Shown here: one piece after another, positions 1-8,461 of the stretch | Layout of the letters: each line of letters starts with the position of its first letter | How positions within the stretch are numbered: position 1 is the first letter of the stretch | Assembly: GCA_964406575.1 (NCBI GenBank) | Contig: CAYOSH010000022.1 | Coordinates: forward strand, 1-64,000 | DNA length: 64,000 nucleotides | Source of the DNA: WTAW01 sp964406575 | GTDB lineage: Bacteria; Acidobacteriota; Aminicenantia; Aminicenantales; Aminicenantaceae | Direction of reading: 5' to 3' | Position numbers and translations under genes: made by a program | Notes under the pieces: generated by a model | What the model was told of the DNA's origin: nothing | The model's database searches: none | What the model saw: the letters and a program-made list of their open reading frames with translations, nothing else

Positions 1-166
1 ATTCTTCAAAACCTGTGATTTTTTTGCCCGCGATATAGATCGGGTAGGATTGTCCGAGGTGACTGCGCAAATCCCGTACAGCCAAATCATACTGTTCATG
101 GAAAGCTTCCAGACCGGACGGGTCCAACGTCGTATAGGTGACTTTGAACTCTTTACTCTTTCCCAT
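1..166 (-). CDS. aldehyde dehydrogenase, N-terminal fragment (glutamate-semialdehyde/P5C dehydrogenase-like)
   Basis: A leftward reading frame opens with ATG at 164-166 and runs off the window edge. About 55 residues are visible. The start is preceded by a clear AGGAGG (171-176), which overlaps the stop region of the aminotransferase gene upstream, so the two genes are tightly coupled. The N-terminus has the form seen in aldehyde dehydrogenases of the 1-pyrroline-5-carboxylate/glutamate semialdehyde type: a DLRSHLG stretch followed by YPIYIAGKKI. The NAD-binding and catalytic regions lie outside the window, so substrate class rests on this short stretch and on the aminotransferase neighbour. 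Together the pair would fit transamination of a diamine or amino acid followed by oxidation of the resulting semialdehyde. Confidence 0.6.
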   Translation of the reverse strand, partial: MGKSKEFKVTYTTLDPSGLEAFHEQYDLAVRDLRSHLGQSYPIYIAGKKITGFEE

Positions 167-175
167 AATTCCTCC

Positions 176-1516
176 TTAACGTATCTGTTTCATCTCCTCG
201 AGCGTCTCGTTCAACACACGACTGATCAGAGAAACCTCCTCCTGCTCGATTATGAAAGGTGGAGCAAGCAGGATTAGGTCACCATTAATCCCATCAGCAT
301 GGCCCACATTCGGCCAGACAACTAACCCTTTCTTCAGAGCATTGGCGACAAATTTTTCAGCATAAGCCAATTCCCGAGGAAAAGGCGATCTGGAATCTTT
401 ATCCTGAACAAACTCGATTCCGATGAGTAAACCCTTTCCCCGGATGTCACCAACATCGTTGTCTGAAGAAATGGAAGAAATTGTCTCTTTGAGCAAAGTT
501 CCCTTAGTGTTGCATTTTAGCAACAGATTATTGTTCTTTATATAATCTAGGGTTGCTACTCCAGCTGCACATCCCACCGGATGATGAGCGAAAGTCTGCG
601 CATGCATGAAACTCCGGCCTTTGCTGTAGAGGATGTCGACAATTTCTTTAGGGGCGGCGATAGCGCTGAGAGGGATGTATCCACTAGTTAGGCCTTTCCC
701 CATGATTATGATATCAGGTTTTAAATCAAAGTGATGGCAGGCGAGCCACTCGCCCGTACGGCCGATTCCAGTCATGATCTCATCGGTAATCAATAGGATT
801 TCATTCTGATCACAAATCTTCCGAATTGCTGAGAAATACTCCGGAGGAGGCACCGCTGCCCCTGTGGAACCGCCACCGATGACCTCAGTCAAAAATGCCG
901 AAACATTCTTTTCCCCGATGACCTGTATCTGCTTCTCCAGTTCAAATGCACATTTTATACCGCAGGAGGGGTACACCTCTCCACAGAAACACCGGTAGCA
1001 ATAAGGAGCTGGGACCATACTGGTTTTCATCAGCATCGGGCCATAAATATCTTTGTAGTGCCTTCTATCCGACAAAGATAGAGCAGCCAAAGTGTTTCCA
1101 TGATAGCTGGGTTTCCTCGCGATCACATGATACTTGGAGGACCGTCCCCGTTCGACCCAGTATTGCCGGGCCAGTTTGATCGAAGCTTCGACGGCTTCAG
1201 AGCCGCTCGTCAAAAAATAGACTTTTCCATCAGGGAATGGGAGAAACTCCGATACAAGTGTCGCAAGAGTTTCCACAGCGAAATGACTGAACTGGGTCCC
1301 ATTAATGTAGCCGACTTTCTGGGCCTGAGAAGAGATGGCCGTGGCAATTTCCCTGACGCCGTGTCCAACATTGACCACAGCTGCACCACCGCTGGCGTCC
1401 AGGTATTTTTTTCCAGAAGTGTCAAAAAGATAGACGCCCTTGCCATGGCTGATGAGCGGAAACGACCGGTGGAGGTTTCGGTAAAAAACATTACCGTGTG
1501 GGTATTGCACAGTCAT
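176..1516 (-). CDS. class III PLP-dependent aminotransferase (aspartate aminotransferase family)
   Basis: A 446-residue fold-type I aminotransferase of the class III (omega-amino acid, ornithine, GABA) group. Visible marks are the SGSEAVEASIKLA cofactor-phosphate region (about 104-116), the ITDEIMTGIGRTG stretch with the PLP-ring aspartate (D245), and the Schiff-base lysine K274 in IIMGKGLTSGY. A five-cysteine segment at 173-189 (C173, C176, C178, C185, C189) resembles the metal-binding insert found in one bacterial subfamily of these enzymes. The start has an AGGAGG-type ribosome site. The gene lies 20 bases after an IclR regulator and directly before an aldehyde dehydrogenase, which suggests one catabolic operon. 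The exact amino donor cannot be read from the sequence. Confidence 0.85.
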   Translation of the reverse strand: MTVQYPHGNVFYRNLHRSFPLISHGKGVYLFDTSGKKYLDASGGAAVVNVGHGVREIATAISSQAQKVGYINGTQFSHFAVETLATLVSEFLPFPDGKVYFLTSGSEAVEASIKLARQYWVERGRSSKYHVIARKPSYHGNTLAALSLSDRRHYKDIYGPMLMKTSMVPAPYCYRCFCGEVYPSCGIKCAFELEKQIQVIGEKNVSAFLTEVIGGGSTGAAVPPPEYFSAIRKICDQNEILLITDEIMTGIGRTGEWLACHHFDLKPDIIIMGKGLTSGYIPLSAIAAPKEIVDILYSKGRSFMHAQTFAHHPVGCAAGVATLDYIKNNNLLLKCNTKGTLLKETISSISSDNDVGDIRGKGLLIGIEFVQDKDSRSPFPRELAYAEKFVANALKKGLVVWPNVGHADGINGDLILLAPPFIIEQEEVSLISRVLNETLEEMKQIR

Positions 1517-1536
1517 GTGATCAAACCTCCTGCCTC

Positions 1537-2334
1537 TTAAAAGCCAAGAGCCGCTGAAATCGCTTGAGTTGTTTCAAGAAGAGGCGGAAGCAATTCCTTT
1601 TTTAATCTCTCCAACGAAAAAAGACCCGAGCTCACGGCAATATTGACGGCTCCAACAACTTTTCCCTCCCTGTTTTTAACAGGAGCGGCCACAGATCTCA
1701 GACCGGCTGCAAGTTCTTCATTATTAATGGCATAACCTTTGTCTTTGACATCCGCGAGAATTCCGTGAAAAATCTTTCCACTATCGAGGAAATACCTCCT
1801 TGCCTCTGGGATGTACTTGAGATATTCCAGATATTGTGATAACCAATCTTCGCTCTGAAAGGCGGCCAATACTCGCCCCATCGAGGTATTATATAACTCT
1901 AATCGTGAACCAATATGCAGGTTGATATTGACAATTTTCTGTGTCTTCAATCTTTCCACATAGACCAGTTGCCATCCGTCAAGGATGGCCAGGTTCACAG
2001 TCTCGCCCGATTGTTTGGACAGCTTGCGCAGATATGGCGCCGCCACATCCCTGAGGTCCAGGCTGGACAGAACAGTAAAACCGAGGTCTAAGACCTTAGG
2101 CCCTAGCATGTACTTGTTTGAAGCGCCGTCCGGGATAACATATCTCAAAGCACACAACGTCTGGATAAGACGGTGGACAGTGCTTTTAGGGAGGCCGGTC
2201 TTCCTGGCTAATTCAGAAATTCCCATGATGGGATTCGCGGCATCGTAAGATTCCAGTATCGAAAGTCCCCTAGCAAGAGAATTCACAAAACCGGATTCGT
2301 GATCATTTTGAGCTTTAATTTCTTCGTTCCGCAT
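1537..2334 (-). CDS. IclR family transcriptional regulator
   Basis: A 265-residue regulator with an N-terminal winged helix-turn-helix (about 15-75, including ISELARKTGLPKSTVHRL) followed by the IclR effector-binding domain (about 90-260). It is the first gene of the leftward cluster and probably controls the aminotransferase and aldehyde dehydrogenase that follow within 20 bases. IclR proteins usually bind a palindrome near their own promoter. One such palindrome lies 12 bases upstream of this start. No strong ribosome site is seen before the ATG at 2334. The effector is unknown; an amino acid or keto acid is plausible from the neighbours. Confidence 0.88.
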   Translation of the reverse strand: MRNEEIKAQNDHESGFVNSLARGLSILESYDAANPIMGISELARKTGLPKSTVHRLIQTLCALRYVIPDGASNKYMLGPKVLDLGFTVLSSLDLRDVAAPYLRKLSKQSGETVNLAILDGWQLVYVERLKTQKIVNINLHIGSRLELYNTSMGRVLAAFQSEDWLSQYLEYLKYIPEARRYFLDSGKIFHGILADVKDKGYAINNEELAAGLRSVAAPVKNREGKVVGAVNIAVSSGLFSLERLKKELLPPLLETTQAISAALGF

Positions 2335-2665
2335 TGTAAGATAATGTTTCGTATTATGAAACGATTATTTCAAGGGTGGCTTCTTTTGTCAAGTGACTTC
2401 TCCAAAGAAAAATTGTTTTTTTATCTTCAGATATATGTTATTCAATTGTATAGCTTCATGATATCATGTAAACATCTTTTGAATCGAGATGAACCATTAA
2501 AGCGCCAGATATCCTTTGGATGAATGTTATTAAAAAAATCGGTAATATTCATCTAATCTGGAATATTTACGAGTTGAGTTGTCAGTCGGGTCGGATGCTG
2601 CAAAGGCGAGTCATTGGCCCGCGAAAAGGTTCGATGCCCCTGCTATTCACATGTGAGAGGACAAA
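2335..2665. other. divergent intergenic region
   Basis: 331 bases between the leftward iclR cluster and the rightward ankyrin gene. It is AT-rich in the left two thirds. Apart from the palindrome at 2346-2362 I see no coding frame, RNA gene or terminator. Both divergent promoters should lie here. Confidence 0.5.
2346..2362. promoter_or_regulatory. candidate IclR operator palindrome
   Basis: Perfect inverted repeat GTTTC-N7-GAAAC, 12 bases upstream of the IclR gene start. The 5-7-5 geometry and 17-base span are the same as those of a second palindrome at 26528-26544. Autoregulation by the IclR protein is inferred. Confidence 0.4.
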
Positions 2666-3352
2666 ATGACAAACCGTATCTTCACCTTGATAGGAATTGC
2701 TTCTCTATTACTCTCAAACTGTACTGAACCGAAGAACTCATATCAACATCAATTGGGTGAGATGGGCATAGCGTTCAGCGAAAAAAATTATGCCGATTGT
2801 ATTATTCAAGGCAATACCGAGGCTGTTCGACTCTTCCTCTCAGCCGGAATGTCTCCCGATAAAAAGAACGAGGGCCTCCCTCCTCTTTTGGAAGCCACAC
2901 GAAGGGGGCACTCCGAAATCGCATTGGCTTTGATCGATGCAGGCGCCGACGTGAATGTGAGAGACCCATATGACGTGACCGCAATGATGTTTGCGGCCAT
3001 ATGCGGCTCAGTTGAGGTTATAAAACGATTGATCGATGCTGGAGCGGACGTTAACGCACGAGATGTGGACGGACGCTCTGTTTTGATCGAAGCGCTAACG
3101 ACTGAAAACGACATGTCTGTTTCGACAATCCGGTCACTTGTTGAGGCCGGCGCCAATGCGAATATCCGGATTAGCGGAGGAGTGACACCTTTGATGCTCG
3201 CTGCGGATGGCGAGCCTGAGGTTCTGCAGATGCTGATCGATGCGGGTGGAGATGTCAATGCCCGTGATGACCGCGGAGCTACGGCATTGATGCGGGCGGC
3301 TAGCACGCCGGAGAATATAGCTATTCTCAAGGCCGCAGGAGCCAAAGAATGA
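2666..3352 (+). CDS. ankyrin-repeat lipoprotein
   Basis: A 228-residue protein with a lipoprotein signal peptide (hydrophobic segment 5-18, lipobox LLSNC with the lipidated cysteine at 19). After it come about five ankyrin repeats (roughly 55-225), shown by repeated units such as ALIDAGADVNVRD, RLIDAGADVNARD and MLIDAGGDVNARD. It should be anchored to a membrane and face the periplasm or surface. The gene stands 55 bases before the HDAC-like gene on the same strand, so the two may be co-transcribed. Ankyrin repeats bind proteins; no enzymatic domain is present and the partner is unknown. Confidence 0.85.
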   Translation: MTNRIFTLIGIASLLLSNCTEPKNSYQHQLGEMGIAFSEKNYADCIIQGNTEAVRLFLSAGMSPDKKNEGLPPLLEATRRGHSEIALALIDAGADVNVRDPYDVTAMMFAAICGSVEVIKRLIDAGADVNARDVDGRSVLIEALTTENDMSVSTIRSLVEAGANANIRISGGVTPLMLAADGEPEVLQMLIDAGGDVNARDDRGATALMRAASTPENIAILKAAGAKE

Positions 3353-3407
3353 CTCGGGCACTATCATATGCACTCAGCGCCCCGCCGCAAGAGCAAAAGG
3401 AGCGATC

Positions 3408-4463
3408 ATGAACGACAATAGGCCGCTTATAAAAAGACGGGAATTTTTGTTCGGCTTGGGATCCTTGCTGGGTTATATCCCTGTAAAGCATTTTTTTGCG
3501 TATGAAACGACCGCTTCCGGAACATCCCTTGTATTTAATGAGGTGTATTTCAAACATGATACGGGATTATTCCATCCAGAAAGTCCTGAACGCCTCAAAG
3601 CGATTCTAAACGGACTGCGCGAAAATCGGCTCCTTTCGGTTTTGCAGGAAACGCATCCGCGGGCTGCTTCACTGGAATGGGTTCGCCAGGTTCACAGTGA
3701 TGCGTATATCGACACCGTCCGTCGGGATTCAGAGAGCGGAGCGGAGCACCTTTCTACCCAATCCGGGAACACGGTCATCTGCAAGGATTCCTATGAAGTT
3801 GCACTTTGGGCGGTCGGCGGCTTATTGTCGGCGTGCGACGCGGTCGTCTCCGGAAGAGCAAAGAATGCCTTCTGTGCCATCCGCCCACCCGGGCATCATG
3901 CTTCTCAGGACCGAGGAATGGGCTTCTGTCTGTTCAACAACGTGGCTATTGCTGCCAGGTATCTTCAGAAAAAACACAAGCTGGGAAAAGTGCTTATCGT
4001 CGACTGGGACGTGCATCACGGCAACGGCACACAGGACATTTTTTTCAAAGACGGCAGCGTGTTCTTTTGCAGCACCCACCAATGGCCCTGGTATCCTTGG
4101 ACAGGAAGTGCCGAAGAGATCGGGATTGGTGAGGGAAAAGGAACAACTCTTAATGTGCCATTGCCCGCAGGGTCCGGAGACAAAGATCTGATCGATGCTT
4201 TTAAAAACAAGCTGCGGCCTGCAGCCAATGCGTTTAAACCCGATGCCGTGCTCATTTCTGCCGGATTCGACTCACGGACCGGCGATCCTCTAGGGCGTTT
4301 CAGAGTCACCGACGCAGGTTACCAAAGATTAACTCAGATTCTACTTCAGATTGCGCAAGACAACGCTGAAGGACGGCTCATTTCTGCCCTCGAAGGCGGC
4401 TACAGTCTCGAGGGTCTATCCAAAGCGGTCCCCGCGCATATCTCTGCCCTGATTAACGACTAG
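3408..4463 (+). CDS. Tat-exported histone deacetylase family hydrolase
   Basis: A 351-residue member of the arginase/deacetylase superfamily (histone deacetylase, acetylpolyamine amidohydrolase, AcuC). The active-site elements are intact: RPPGHHAS with tandem histidines H163 and H164, VDWDVHHGNG with zinc ligands D201 and H203, the later AGFDSRTGDP with the third zinc ligand, and EGGYSLEG with the transition-state tyrosine. The N-terminus (KRREFLFGLGSLLG) is a twin-arginine signal, so the enzyme should be exported folded to the periplasm. This argues against a chromatin or AcuC role and for deacetylation of an external substrate such as acetylpolyamines. The stop is TAG, and the frame stays open for 28 more codons to a TGA at 4548. 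Confidence 0.85.
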   Translation: MNDNRPLIKRREFLFGLGSLLGYIPVKHFFAYETTASGTSLVFNEVYFKHDTGLFHPESPERLKAILNGLRENRLLSVLQETHPRAASLEWVRQVHSDAYIDTVRRDSESGAEHLSTQSGNTVICKDSYEVALWAVGGLLSACDAVVSGRAKNAFCAIRPPGHHASQDRGMGFCLFNNVAIAARYLQKKHKLGKVLIVDWDVHHGNGTQDIFFKDGSVFFCSTHQWPWYPWTGSAEEIGIGEGKGTTLNVPLPAGSGDKDLIDAFKNKLRPAANAFKPDAVLISAGFDSRTGDPLGRFRVTDAGYQRLTQILLQIAQDNAEGRLISALEGGYSLEGLSKAVPAHISALIND

Positions 4464-4599
4464 GCCACAGCAATAAATCTCTACGGAGCTGCCATTTTGA
4501 CAGAAAAAGCAATTGAATGCCTGAAACGTGCGATTCAAATCTTAGATTGACTGGAGAATATCTGAGCACCTATGATTCTTGATTGTTCGATCATATAAA

Positions 4600-4616
4600 T
4601 CCGTGCAAAGCACGGA
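4600..4616. promoter_or_regulatory. palindrome upstream of the P1 peptidase genes
   Basis: Perfect inverted repeat TCCGTGC-aaa-GCACGGA, ending 27 bases before the ATG at 4644. It could be an operator or a hairpin in the leader. It is not followed by a T-run, so it is not a typical terminator. Confidence 0.35.
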
Positions 4617-4643
4617 ATATGACGATCGGAGGGAGATAATCCG

Positions 4644-5849
4644 ATGAATCGACGAAATTTTATCAAAAGCACCTTGAGCGGAATTCCGTTAATGTCCTCT
4701 AAGCTTGTCTTTCAGAGAAATAATGATTCTATCCATCCAGACCGCTCTTCTCCAGATCGCAGGCTGAGAGCCAGGGAAATGGGGATCATTATAGGTGATT
4801 TAGAGCCCGGGCCTCTGAATGCCATTACGGATGTCGAAGGTGTCAGAGTCGGCCACACCACCATTTCCGTAGGAGATGGTAAAGGTGCCGTACGGACCGG
4901 GGTGACGGTCATCCTGCCCAACGATGGAAGAATCACGGAAGAACAACTCTGCGCGGCTTATTTCAGCTTGAACGGCTGGGGAGAGATGACAGGTGTCGCC
5001 CCCATCGAGGAAACAGGCAAACTGTCAACGCCGATCTTTCTTACAGGAACATACAATGTGGGGATCGTACACACTGCGGCAGTAGATTATTTAAGACAAA
5101 CTCGTCTGGACGCTAAGGACTCCACGAATACGCTCACACCTGTCGTCGCCGAATGTTTCGACGACTTTTTGAGCGATACACTGAGGCGTTTGATCACAAG
5201 AGAAGATGTATTCAACGCCATTAAAAAAGCCAAAAGCGGCCCTGTCGAGGAAGGATCGGTCGGCGGCGGCACCGGAATGACCTCCTTCGGTTTCAAAGGA
5301 GGAATCGGGACCTCATCTCGAATGGTTGCCTTGAATGGAGAAAAATTCGTTGTGGGCGTTCTTGTTATGACAAACACAGCAAACCGCGATCAACTGCGTA
5401 TCGATGGTGTACCAGTCGGTAAAGAAATCAAGGGATATGGATATAAAGAGGGAAAGACCAAATCCATCATTCTCATCGCAGCCACCACAGCCCCATTGCT
5501 TCCCTTCCAATTGAAAAAAATCGCCAAACATGTGGCTTTGGGCCTTGCGCAGACGGGAGCGATTTCCCAAACTGGAAGTGGCGACATCATCCTGGCCTTC
5601 TCGACGGGCAACAGAATTCCGGCAGAACCTGCCGGATCATTCCATAAGATAAGGTCGGTGAGCGATTTCTGGATATCGCCCCTGTATCAGGGAACGGTTG
5701 AAGCAACTCAAGAAGCCATCATCAACGCTCTGACGGCCGCTCAAACCGTTGTGGGAAGAGACGGCAATACCGCGTACGGCCTCCCTCTTGACCAGGTCAA
5801 GAGAATCATGAAAAAATACAACAGGTTAAAGGATGGCTATTTTGAATGA
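4644..5849 (+). CDS. P1 (DmpA/BapA-type) family peptidase, Tat signal
   Basis: A 401-residue member of peptidase family S58 (L-aminopeptidase/D-Ala esterase DmpA, beta-peptidyl aminopeptidase). An N-terminal MNRRNFIK twin-arginine signal suggests export. Family marks are ITDVEGVRVGH (about 61-71), VEEGSVGGGTGMTSFGFKGG (201-220), GIGTSSR (220-226) and the IDGVPVG segment. In DmpA the precursor self-cleaves before the catalytic serine in an NxG-S-R segment. Here the equivalent stretch reads NTANR (244-248), without a Gly-Ser pair, so normal self-processing is doubtful. The gene overlaps the next P1 paralogue by 17 bases. The pair probably forms a hetero-complex or has diverged. Confidence 0.85.
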   Translation: MNRRNFIKSTLSGIPLMSSKLVFQRNNDSIHPDRSSPDRRLRAREMGIIIGDLEPGPLNAITDVEGVRVGHTTISVGDGKGAVRTGVTVILPNDGRITEEQLCAAYFSLNGWGEMTGVAPIEETGKLSTPIFLTGTYNVGIVHTAAVDYLRQTRLDAKDSTNTLTPVVAECFDDFLSDTLRRLITREDVFNAIKKAKSGPVEEGSVGGGTGMTSFGFKGGIGTSSRMVALNGEKFVVGVLVMTNTANRDQLRIDGVPVGKEIKGYGYKEGKTKSIILIAATTAPLLPFQLKKIAKHVALGLAQTGAISQTGSGDIILAFSTGNRIPAEPAGSFHKIRSVSDFWISPLYQGTVEATQEAIINALTAAQTVVGRDGNTAYGLPLDQVKRIMKKYNRLKDGYFE

Positions 5850-6915
5850 ATCAAAAAAGCTCCACTTGATCGGTAAAATTCCCTGGATTCACCCCCGCGG
5901 CAAAAAAAATGCTATCGTCGATGTGGGAGACATCAGGGTTGGGCATCTCACAGTCTCGAGAGATACTCATAATCCATCGGGACTGACGGAAATGATCAGG
6001 ACTGGATTGACTGCAATTATTCCTGGGGATATGAATGAAGAAAACAGATATTTCTTCGGATTCTTTCCTTTTAGGAATATACAGGAAATCACAGGATATG
6101 CTGTCACCGAAGATTTCTGTTATTTGAATTCTCCCATCGTGCTCACCAATTCTTATAGCCTTGGTATTTCCTATAACGCAGTGCTCTCTTTTGGCTTTCG
6201 GCTTGGCCGTACCGAGATTTGGCCTCCGGTTCTCCTGAGTATCGACGATTCTTACCTCAATGGTCAGAAGGAATCTGTGGTAGAGGATAAAGATGTCATT
6301 CAACTCCTCCGGAACGCCTCGAATCATTCGGTCAAAGAGGGCTCCGTAGGTGTGGGATTGGGCCTGCACGCATTCGACTGGAAAGGGGGCATCGGGACCT
6401 CTTCACGATTGTTTTCCATCAGCGGCAAGCAATTTTCCGTCGGCGCTCTGGTCGCTTCAAATCACGGTACCTCAGAGTTATCCGATAGAGCAGACTTGAA
6501 TCACGATAAACAAAGGAGATACAGACAGAAGGGATCGTTGACTATTGTCCTCGCCACAGATATGCCCCTTCTCCCCCACCAAATAAAAAAAGTCAGCACA
6601 AGTGTCGTTGTGTCATTGCCGAGTGCTAACACCATCAAAAACAGTAATGATTCAGTCACTTGTGTGCTATTCTCCCTCGCCAACGCCATGAGTCTGAAGG
6701 ACGACGGACCCAAGGTTTTCGATTACACGGTGGCGAATGACTCGTCGCTAAGCCCAATGATCAGAGCCGGTTTGGAGTCCGTCACAGAAGCTGTGCTTCG
6801 CTCTCTGTGTCTATCGGAACCTGTTGTGGGACAAGGGAACAGAAGATTAGACAACATCCCTGAAGAATCATTTGGAGCTCTTATCCAAGTATTCGAAAAG
6901 AGCCTGGCCACCTGA
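5833..6915 (+). CDS. P1 (DmpA/BapA-type) family peptidase, second paralogue
   Basis: A 360-residue paralogue of the preceding gene without an export signal. It keeps IVDVGDIRVGH (28-38), EGSVGVGLGLHAFDWKGG (169-186) and GIGTSSR (186-192), but the segment that holds the catalytic serine in DmpA reads NHGT (210-213), which would place a threonine after the glycine. Similarity is low in the C-terminal third. The start ATG at 5833 lies inside the end of the upstream gene (17-base overlap), which points to translational coupling. The mttB homologue begins nine bases after its stop, so all three are likely one transcript. Substrates are unknown. Confidence 0.78.
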   Translation: MAILNESKKLHLIGKIPWIHPRGKKNAIVDVGDIRVGHLTVSRDTHNPSGLTEMIRTGLTAIIPGDMNEENRYFFGFFPFRNIQEITGYAVTEDFCYLNSPIVLTNSYSLGISYNAVLSFGFRLGRTEIWPPVLLSIDDSYLNGQKESVVEDKDVIQLLRNASNHSVKEGSVGVGLGLHAFDWKGGIGTSSRLFSISGKQFSVGALVASNHGTSELSDRADLNHDKQRRYRQKGSLTIVLATDMPLLPHQIKKVSTSVVVSLPSANTIKNSNDSVTCVLFSLANAMSLKDDGPKVFDYTVANDSSLSPMIRAGLESVTEAVLRSLCLSEPVVGQGNRRLDNIPEESFGALIQVFEKSLAT

Positions 6916-6923
6916 ACGTATGA

Positions 6924-8387
6924 ATGGAGAGATCGAGAGTGAAAAGACATGTTAAAGCCATTACAAATCCTCGCCTGAGCCTGAATATCTTGAGTGCGGA
7001 GGACATCTACAAGATTCACACAGCAACTCTGGATATCATAGAGTCCGTGGGCGTCAAATTCCCGTCTCCAAAGGTGTTGGACCTTTGGCATAAGCTGGGA
7101 GCTTCAGTAAATAAAGAAACGTCTGTAGTGAAAATCCCTGGTGAAATGATCGAAGAAAGCCTCAAGCTCGCCCCTTCCGCTTTCACCCTCGCGGCAAGAA
7201 ATGCTGCCTTGGATCTGCCATTAGACGGAAACCATGTCTTTGTGGGAACGGATGGCTGCGGTGTGGAGATGATAGATATCCAAACCGCTGAATTGCGGCG
7301 TTCCTGTCTTAAAGACGTGGAAGACATCGCTCGTGTGGCCGATTGCCTTGAACAGGTCGCTTTCCAGTGGGTTCCTGTCTCTGCTCAGGATCGTCCCCCT
7401 GAAACGAGAAGCCTTTACGAGCTGAAGGCCATATGGGAGAACTCCAACAAACATGCCCAAACAGAAAGCATTTACTCCGAAAGAGAAGCGAAAGCAGCCA
7501 TAGAGATGGCCTCTCTTATTGCGGGGGGATCGACAGCACTCCGGCAGCGCCCCCTTTTGTCATTCATGGAATGTTCCCTCTCCCCTCTTGCCCATGATGG
7601 CGGAAGCCTGGAAGCCGCACTCGCTTCCGCTTCGGCCGGCTTGCCCACAGGATTCATGACTATGGTCTCCTGTGCCTCGACCGGCCCTGCCACCCTAGCG
7701 GGAGCTCTGGCTGTGGGAAACGCCGAGGTTCTCAGTGCTCTGGCATTGATCCAGCTCGTCTATCCGGGAACTCCTGTCTTCTATGCGGCTGCTCAGACCT
7801 CCATGGACTTGCGGATGGGTGCCTATACGGGTGGAGGCCCCGAAGATTTTCTCTTCGGAGCAGCTTCCAATGTCCTTGCAGATTTTTACAATATCCCTCT
7901 CTCTATGGGGTCCTTCGCCACGGGAGCCAAAGAACCCAATTGGCAGGCAGGCATCGAGAACAGCCTTTCCACACTGATGGCATCCCTCACAATGTCCGAC
8001 ATGCTTCTCGGTGTGGGCCTCTTGAATGGAAGCCTCATCTGGTCTTTCGAGCAGATGATCATGGACTGTGAAATCTTCGAAATCATCCGCAAAATGATGG
8101 AAGGCATACCAGTCAATAAAGAGACTCTCGCTCTCGACACGATCCGCGAAGTGGGGCCTGGAAGACAGTATCTCACCCAGAGGCACACACGGGAACACAT
8201 GAGAGAGCTTTGGATTCCCAAACTGATGGACCGCCGCCCATACAGCGAGTGGATCGAGAAAAAAGACGATGCCCGGGATTGGGCCCGCGAGAGAGCTAGA
8301 CATATCCTCAAGACGCATGAGCCAGAGCCTTTGCCACAAGGATTGAGCGCAGAGCTCCTCAAGATCATCGCATCGATGGAATCCTGA
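6924..8387 (+). CDS. MttB superfamily methyltransferase (trimethylamine methyltransferase family, no pyrrolysine)
   Basis: A full-length (487 aa) corrinoid-dependent methyltransferase of the MttB family, without any in-frame UAG. It therefore belongs to the non-pyrrolysine group, whose characterised members demethylate quaternary amines such as glycine betaine, proline betaine or carnitine. The product would be a methylated corrinoid protein. No corrinoid protein gene is next to it; the nearest ones are about 23 kb away. It follows two P1 peptidases by nine bases and precedes an MFS transporter, which suggests uptake and breakdown of a methylated amino compound. The ATG at 6924 has no clear ribosome site. 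A GTG at 6939 has GGAG at a good distance and is the likelier start. Confidence 0.85.
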   Translation: MERSRVKRHVKAITNPRLSLNILSAEDIYKIHTATLDIIESVGVKFPSPKVLDLWHKLGASVNKETSVVKIPGEMIEESLKLAPSAFTLAARNAALDLPLDGNHVFVGTDGCGVEMIDIQTAELRRSCLKDVEDIARVADCLEQVAFQWVPVSAQDRPPETRSLYELKAIWENSNKHAQTESIYSEREAKAAIEMASLIAGGSTALRQRPLLSFMECSLSPLAHDGGSLEAALASASAGLPTGFMTMVSCASTGPATLAGALAVGNAEVLSALALIQLVYPGTPVFYAAAQTSMDLRMGAYTGGGPEDFLFGAASNVLADFYNIPLSMGSFATGAKEPNWQAGIENSLSTLMASLTMSDMLLGVGLLNGSLIWSFEQMIMDCEIFEIIRKMMEGIPVNKETLALDTIREVGPGRQYLTQRHTREHMRELWIPKLMDRRPYSEWIEKKDDARDWARERARHILKTHEPEPLPQGLSAELLKIIASMES

Positions 8388-8461
8388 TATATGGAAGGAA
8401 AAAGAACTCGTCAGAGGGCAAAGGCGGCCTACTCTGAAATTTTGTGTATCAGAAGTTATCA

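Noticed and set aside
50..277. 75-codon rightward frame at the window start
   Set aside because: Antisense to the aminotransferase end and the aldehyde dehydrogenase start, with no recognisable content.
2590..2650. GGTTCGATGCC stretch that looks like a tRNA T-arm
   Set aside because: The flanks do not form the T-stem or acceptor stem, and no anticodon arm is found upstream.
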